NCBI GenBank assembly: GCA_964458125.1
Contig: CAYWHE010000052.1
Location: forward strand, 1-20,682
DNA: 20,682 bases
Source of the DNA: CAYWHE01 sp964458125
GTDB lineage: Bacteria > Bacteroidota > Bacteroidia > AKYH767-A > OLB10
Direction of reading: 5' to 3'
Part shown: piece by piece, positions 16,029 to 20,682 of the stretch
How positions within the stretch are numbered: the first letter of the stretch is position 1
How the letters are laid out: each line of letters starts with the position of its first letter
Translations under genes and position numbers: made by a program
The notes under the pieces: model-generated
What the model was told of the DNA's origin: nothing
Database searches by the model: none
Seen by the model: the letters and a program-made list of their open reading frames with translations, nothing else

Positions 16029-19000
16029 ATGCATAAATTCGGACAAACCTGGTGGGGGGAGAAATGGCTTCAGGCGCTCAACCGGATTGACTTCAGCAAC
16101 AGGCTGGAAAGGGGCAGACGTTACGCCAACAACGGATCGGTGAAGTCCATTCAGATTGAAGGCAATGTGGTGCATGCACGGGTACAGGGCAGCATGCGGC
16201 AGCCTTATGAAGTCACCATAGTGGCTCCGCCATTTTTCGAAAAGGAGAAAAAGCTTTTTCTTTCCAAAATCCGTGAAAATCCGCTGATGCTTTCCCGGCT
16301 CCTCAACCGGGAACTTCCCCGTGAGTTACTGGACATTGGAACTGCGAATAACATCCGCATTTTCCCACAAACCTGGCAGGATCTGAAACTCAGTTGCAGT
16401 TGTCCGGACTGGGCCGTACCGTGCAAGCACCTGGCTGCCGTCATTTACCTGGTCGCCAATGAAATTGATCAGAATCCCTTTCTGGTTTTTAAACTGCACC
16501 AGTTTGATCTGGCGGCATCGCTTGGTGAATTAAAAGTTGACATTACGGAACATGAACAGGAGAAAATATTTTCCTGGACCGATTGTTTGGACGTCAGACG
16601 AAGGCCGGTGAAAAGGAAGAAGAAAGAGTCTCCTGTGTACCCTGACTTTTCGCTGATGGACGATTTATCTGCCACGATTCCTTTATTATTTCCAGCGGGC
16701 GCCTTGTTTTATTCAGGTGATATGAAACAGCGCCTGCAACTGCTATATAAATTGGCTGCCAGAGACGAAGCGCGTTCCCTCCAGGCAAAAAAAGATTCCA
16801 GCCAGGCGGGCGAAGAAGCCTTGCGGTATCATCAATACCAGTTGGAATTTCAGCAGCTTGCCGGGGTTGAGGTCATCGTTACAGATGAGCATAGCCGCAG
16901 CAGGAAAATTTCCCTTCAGGCGCTGAGTCTCCTGCTGGCCCAAACCGGGTCGAAGTATCTTGAAAATTATTCACCATCCTTCATCCTGCTGTACCGCGTC
17001 TTTCGTTTTTGTAATATTCTGGTGGAACGACAGGCCATCCTGCCCCGGTTATTTCTTACCGGTGGTACCTATTACAGCATGTTATGGGTGCCGGCGCTAT
17101 TAAACGATTCGGTAAAAAAAATTTTTGACGATTTGCTTACCTGGATGCCGGATGAATTGTGCCACGTGTTGCTGTCTCCCGTTCCGGATTTCATGGTTCA
17201 AGAGTTGAATTATGCCATGAACAGGAACGTGCCTGGATTCCGGTTGAAAATGGAGGAGGGGCTGCTGATGCTGTGTTCGCATTTCATTTCTGAGTCGGTG
17301 CGGGAAGCGGCTGGAGCAAAACCAGCGAAGCCGGCTTCCGTCACACAGAAAGATCAGAAAATACTGGATCTATTTTTCAACGGCAAGGCGGTATCTTTTT
17401 CCGGTTTCGGGGAGCAGGAACTTCCCAACACCATTCAGCGCTGGCTGAGAAGATTTTACCTGGCGGATAAAAAACTGACACCTGTCATCCGTGTCGAAGA
17501 AGCCAGCAGGGGTGGTTTTGAAGTGGAGGTGCTGGTTAAAAACGAGCAGTCCTCCATTCCCAGGCTCGATCCGCTCCATCTCTTTTTGGAAGGCAGACAA
17601 TCGGCTGGTCATTTTCAGGTATTAAAGGACCTAAACCTGCTGAGTGAGTATTTTCCTGATCTCAATAAAATTGTTGAGTCTGGCGGACGGCAGTTGCTGA
17701 ATTATTCGGCTCAGACTTTTTCGTCTGTCCTGCTACAGATTCTTCCGGCGTTAAAGCTTTTTGGCATCAAGGCCATGCTGCCTCGTAGTCTGCAAAAGCT
17801 ATTGCGGCCCCAGGTTTCACTGAAACTGGGTACTGTATCAAAAAACAAGGGGTACTTTTCGCTGGATGATTTGATCACCTATGACTGGTGTGTAGCCATT
17901 GGAGATACCCACCTCACCCGGGCCGAGTTTTCAAGACTGAGCAGGCAGGCATCCGGACTTGTTAAAATCCGGGAGCATTATGTCATGCTGGACGGGGATG
18001 CGGTATCCAAAATTATCCGGCAACTGGAGGATCCGCCTGCACCAGGCCGATTCCAGTTGCTGCAGGCAGCCCTCAGCGGAGAATTTGAAGGCGCACAGGT
18101 GAAAACGGATGCTTCACTTTCCGGGGCCCTTCATCGGTTGTTTCAGCAGGATAATATCAAACTGCCGGTCGGCCTGCAGGCCAAACTTCGGCCTTACCAG
18201 TTGCGGGGATTCCACTGGATGTATAAAAATTCCCGGATCGGATTCGGCTCATTGCTGGCCGATGATATGGGACTTGGCAAAACCCTGCAGGTGATCACCA
18301 CGCTGCTAAAATTGAAGGAAGAAAAAAAACTGGAACAACATCCGGCCCTGGTGGTTGTACCTACTACGCTGCTGAGCAACTGGCAGTCGGAGATCGTCCG
18401 TTTTGCACCCTCGCTCCGCACCGTCATTTACCACGGCACAGGAAGAAAATTTTCGGTTAAACATGCAGATGTGATGATCACCACTTACGGCATGACCCGG
18501 ACGGATTTTAAAAAAATTAACACCGTGAAATGGGGTGTTGTTGTCATTGACGAAGCTCAGAATATCAAGAACCCGGAGGTGTCGCAAACCAAAGCGGTCA
18601 AAAAAATAAAATCGAAAATTAAAATAGCCATGAGCGGAACCCCCGTTGAAAACCGGCTGAACGAATACTGGAGCATTTTCGATTTTGCCAATCCGGGATA
18701 CCTGGGAACCCTGAACTGGTTTAACGATCATTTTTCAAGGCCCATTGAACTGAACCAGGACAGGCATAAGCTGGATACGTTTAAGACGATAACTTCTCCA
18801 TTCATTATGCGCAGGGTTAAAACCGATAAAAAAATCATCAGCGACTTGCCGGATAAAATCGAAAACAACCAGTATTGTCATCTCTCCCGTGAGCAGGCTG
18901 CACTGTATCAGAGTGTCACCCGTGACCTGATGAAAAGCGTTGAAAAAGCCGATGGAATTGAAAGAAGGGGCCTCGTACTGAAATTACTGATTACATTGAA

Positions 19001-19583
19001 ACAGGTATGTAATCATCCAGCTCAATACCTGAAAAATGAAGTCGCCAAACCTGAATCATCGGGCAAACTGATGATGCTTTTTCAACTGCTGGAAACCATT
19101 TACGAGAATAATGAAAAAGTGCTGATTTTTTCCCAATTCCGTGAAATGGGTACGATTCTCCGACAAATTATTTTTGATCATTTCGGGAAGAAGGCACTTC
19201 AGTTGCACGGAGGGTGCTCCCGGAAAGAACGGGATGAAATGGTGCGGGCTTTTCAACAAAATAAGTGGCAGGATACTTTTATATTGAGTATCAAGGCCGG
19301 TGGGACAGGATTGAATCTTACCGCAGCGGCCAACGTCATTCATTTTGATTTGTGGTGGAATCCGGCGGTTGAAGCACAGGCTACAGACCGCGCCTTCCGG
19401 ATCGGGCAGAAACAAAATGTGATGGTACACCGACTGATCACCAAAGGGACCTTGGAGGAAAAAATTGACGAGATGCTGAATTCCAAACGAAACCTGGCTA
19501 ACCTGACCATGTCCGCCGGAGAGAAATGGATTGGCGATCTGAACGATAAGGAATTGCAAAAGCTGGTTACCCTGGAAAATTAA
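16029..19583 (+). CDS. SWIM zinc-finger SNF2-family helicase
   Basis: A 1184-residue protein, intact. The N terminus (TWWGEKWLQALNRIDFSNRLERGRRYANNG) is the conserved lead-in of bacterial SWIM proteins. The SWIM zinc finger LSCSCPDWAVPCKHLAA has ligands Cys123, Cys125, Cys132 and His134. A long middle region (about 200-690) is family-specific. The SNF2 ATPase follows: Walker A DDMGLGKT (745-752), DEAQ box (841-844), the SGTPVENR motif, and the C-terminal helicase lobe with LIFSQFREM, HGGCSRKERDEMV, SIKAGGTGLNLTAA and QATDRAFRIGQ (1117-1127). It should be an ATP-driven double-stranded DNA translocase acting on protein-DNA complexes; in bacteria the exact role is unclear. In some genomes the SWIM and SNF2 parts are separate genes; here they are fused. 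The gene is bracketed by palindrome arrays, with a single palindrome starting four bases after its stop. Confidence 0.93.
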   Translation: MHKFGQTWWGEKWLQALNRIDFSNRLERGRRYANNGSVKSIQIEGNVVHARVQGSMRQPYEVTIVAPPFFEKEKKLFLSKIRENPLMLSRLLNRELPRELLDIGTANNIRIFPQTWQDLKLSCSCPDWAVPCKHLAAVIYLVANEIDQNPFLVFKLHQFDLAASLGELKVDITEHEQEKIFSWTDCLDVRRRPVKRKKKESPVYPDFSLMDDLSATIPLLFPAGALFYSGDMKQRLQLLYKLAARDEARSLQAKKDSSQAGEEALRYHQYQLEFQQLAGVEVIVTDEHSRSRKISLQALSLLLAQTGSKYLENYSPSFILLYRVFRFCNILVERQAILPRLFLTGGTYYSMLWVPALLNDSVKKIFDDLLTWMPDELCHVLLSPVPDFMVQELNYAMNRNVPGFRLKMEEGLLMLCSHFISESVREAAGAKPAKPASVTQKDQKILDLFFNGKAVSFSGFGEQELPNTIQRWLRRFYLADKKLTPVIRVEEASRGGFEVEVLVKNEQSSIPRLDPLHLFLEGRQSAGHFQVLKDLNLLSEYFPDLNKIVESGGRQLLNYSAQTFSSVLLQILPALKLFGIKAMLPRSLQKLLRPQVSLKLGTVSKNKGYFSLDDLITYDWCVAIGDTHLTRAEFSRLSRQASGLVKIREHYVMLDGDAVSKIIRQLEDPPAPGRFQLLQAALSGEFEGAQVKTDASLSGALHRLFQQDNIKLPVGLQAKLRPYQLRGFHWMYKNSRIGFGSLLADDMGLGKTLQVITTLLKLKEEKKLEQHPALVVVPTTLLSNWQSEIVRFAPSLRTVIYHGTGRKFSVKHADVMITTYGMTRTDFKKINTVKWGVVVIDEAQNIKNPEVSQTKAVKKIKSKIKIAMSGTPVENRLNEYWSIFDFANPGYLGTLNWFNDHFSRPIELNQDRHKLDTFKTITSPFIMRRVKTDKKIISDLPDKIENNQYCHLSREQAALYQSVTRDLMKSVEKADGIERRGLVLKLLITLKQVCNHPAQYLKNEVAKPESSGKLMMLFQLLETIYENNEKVLIFSQFREMGTILRQIIFDHFGKKALQLHGGCSRKERDEMVRAFQQNKWQDTFILSIKAGGTGLNLTAAANVIHFDLWWNPAVEAQATDRAFRIGQKQNVMVHRLITKGTLEEKIDEMLNSKRNLANLTMSAGEKWIGDLNDKELQKLVTLEN

Positions 19584-19587
19584 AATG

Positions 19588-19627
19588 GAACCTCACAGGT
19601 CGCGCTTTTCGCGCTCCTGTCAGGTAC
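19588..19627. repeat. Single REP-like palindrome between helicase and transposase genes
   Basis: GAACCTCACAGG (19588-19599) and CCTGTCAGGTAC (19616-19627) surround the same 16-base loop type as array 1 (TCGCGCTTTTCGCGCT). Each arm carries one substitution relative to the array consensus. No 52-base linker flanks it. It starts four bases after the helicase stop and ends 45 bases before the transposase ATG, so it could also act as a transcription terminator or mRNA 3'-end stabiliser. Confidence 0.85.
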
Positions 19628-19672
19628 AAAAATCAACAAAAAAAGCACTACGTTAATTTTTTCAATTATAGA

Positions 19673-20302
19673 ATGGCAGAAGAATTAATAACATTAGAGC
19701 CCGATAAAATTTATCATATATACAATCACGCTATTGGCAAAGACAATTTGTTTGATGGTGATGATGATTACAATTGGTTTTTGGGAAAGACAAAAAAGTA
19801 CCTTTTGCCGGTGAGTGATCTTTTGGGTTATTGTCTGATGCCAAATCATTTTCATTTGGCGGTGAGAATAAAAAATGAAGCAGATCTTAAAATTGTTTTT
19901 AATAAAAATAAAAAAGGAAATCTGTCGATTGATGAGTTGATTAAATGGAATGAAAATTATCTGAGCTACGCTTTGAGCAGGCAATACTCAAACCTTTTTA
20001 ATGCCTATGCCAAGTATTATAACAATTTTAAAAACAGGCAGGGAACCTTGTTTAAACGAGCATTCAGGAGAAAGTTAGTCGAAGGTGATGATTATTTACA
20101 ACAATTGATTTGCTATATGCATCAAAACCCTGTTAATGCCGGATTCTGTAAAAACCCGGATGATTGGAAATACTCATCTTATAATGACATAACAGGTTCT
20201 GGCCAAACGATGGTCTGCAGAGAGGATGTTATAGAATTGTTTGATGACCTGGCTAATTTTAATTATTGTAATAGTCGAAAAGTGAATTTGGCAATGGAAT
20301 GA
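19673..20302 (+). CDS. REP-associated tyrosine transposase-like protein (RAYT, Y1/IS200-like HUH)
   Basis: A 209-residue protein of the Y1_Tnp (IS200-like) fold. YHIYNHAIGKDNLF (14-27) is the family's opening strand, and LMPNHFHLAVR (55-65) contains the HUH metal motif (His59, His61). The segment AYAKYYNNFKNRQGTLFKRAFRR (111-133) carries the candidate nucleophile (one of Tyr112, Tyr115, Tyr116) and the G-x-LF-x-R signature. YMHQNPVNAGFCKNPDDWKYSSY (148-170) is the typical RAYT C-terminal motif. RAYTs nick and join single-stranded DNA at REP palindromes and are usually single-copy, domesticated, and flanked by REPs. That is the arrangement here: a palindrome 45 bases upstream and an array starting 33 bases downstream. 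The gene is visibly more AT-rich than the helicase gene before it, which hints at separate origin. It appears intact. Which RAYT group it belongs to cannot be settled without a tree. Confidence 0.9.
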   Translation: MAEELITLEPDKIYHIYNHAIGKDNLFDGDDDYNWFLGKTKKYLLPVSDLLGYCLMPNHFHLAVRIKNEADLKIVFNKNKKGNLSIDELIKWNENYLSYALSRQYSNLFNAYAKYYNNFKNRQGTLFKRAFRRKLVEGDDYLQQLICYMHQNPVNAGFCKNPDDWKYSSYNDITGSGQTMVCREDVIELFDDLANFNYCNSRKVNLAME

Positions 20303-20319
20303 ATGGATCCTAACTCTCG

Positions 20320-20627
20320 GTTGAACCCCTCGACAGAACCTGACAGGGGCTCCGCGACCTGTCAGGTTCAACGGTACTTCTGAAAGAAACCCTCGACAGA
20401 ACTCCATTGAACCTCGTGACAGAACCTGACAGGGGCTCCGCGACCTGTCAGGTTCAACCATGCTTCCGAAAGAACCCCGCGACAGAACTCCATTGAACCT
20501 CGCGACAGAACCTGACAGGGGCTCCGCGACCTGTCAGGTTCAACGGTACTTCTGAAAGAAACCCTCGACAGAACTCCATTGCACCTCTCGACAGAACCTG
20601 ACAGGGGCTCGGCGACTTGTAAGGGGC
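20320..20627. repeat. REP/BIME-like palindrome array 2 (four units, 86-bp period, inverted short loop)
   Basis: Four 34-nt palindromes at 20336-20369, 20422-20455, 20508-20541 and 20594-20627, exactly 86 bases apart. Arms are the same 12-mers as in array 1, but the loop is 10 bases, GGCTCCGCGA, whose reverse complement TCGCGGAGCC begins like the array 1 loop. The 52-base linkers match array 1 in the same orientation and follow the order A, B, A. A truncated linker end (TTGAACCCCTCGACAGAACC) precedes the first unit. The right arm of the last unit is decayed (CTTGTAAGG). Confidence 0.9.
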
Positions 20628-20682
20628 TATCCATATATTTTAATGTTTTGCGGCCTGATACCATTGAAGCCCGATCGCGAAG

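Noticed and set aside
15547..20627. Composite transposon carrying the SNF2 helicase
   Set aside because: The flanking arrays resemble REP elements rather than insertion sequences, they contain no transposase themselves, no target-site duplication was seen, and RAYTs are not known to mobilise cargo.

Overview
The window looks like a chromosomal piece of a Bacteroidota genome, probably Chitinophagales/Chitinophagaceae-like. The reasons are three secreted proteins with C-terminal type IX secretion (T9SS) sorting domains, few recognisable Shine-Dalgarno sites, several TAnnTTTG-type -7 boxes, and AT-rich spacers between genes of moderate GC. The taxonomy is inferred from protein style, not from a marker gene. 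No rRNA, tRNA or CRISPR was recognised.

Layout. 1-3600: a small VOC (glyoxalase-fold) protein, then a two-component pair, a multi-TM HisKA_3 histidine kinase and a NarL/LuxR response regulator. 3575-4437 has no gene but holds an inverted-repeat element that resembles a dispersed Bacteroidota repeat, a hairpin, and a pair of TTCCGGAA palindromes. 4438-9612 is a co-directional cell-surface cluster: a secreted beta-helix-like protein, a large mosaic T9SS protein and a secreted SUMF1-fold protein, closed by a strong terminator. The mosaic protein has YYFDTDPG repeats, an Ig/PKD-like domain, MopE-like metal-binding repeats and a 69-bp tandem array broken by a 100-N assembly gap. 10105-12481: an ALDH7-family dehydrogenase and a TMEM175-family channel-like protein. 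12789-15451: two convergent T9SS proteins separated by a perfect 42-nt hairpin.

15547-20627 is the most interesting region. Two arrays of a palindrome with 12-bp arms (GAACCTGACAGG / CCTGTCAGGTTC) flank a 1184-aa SWIM-SNF2 helicase and a RAYT-like HUH (Y1) transposase. A single further copy lies between those two genes. The arrays have strict periods of 92 bp and 86 bp. The linker is 52 bp in both and keeps its orientation, but the loop inside the palindrome is shorter and inverted in the second array. This fits a REP/RAYT system in which a domesticated IS200-like transposase is linked to BIME-like arrays, here of unusual long-period architecture.

Functional links supported by position: kinase and regulator form a signalling pair; the 4438-9612 genes probably form a secreted surface module; the RAYT probably acts on, or acted to spread, the palindromes around it. 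The helicase may only be a neighbour.
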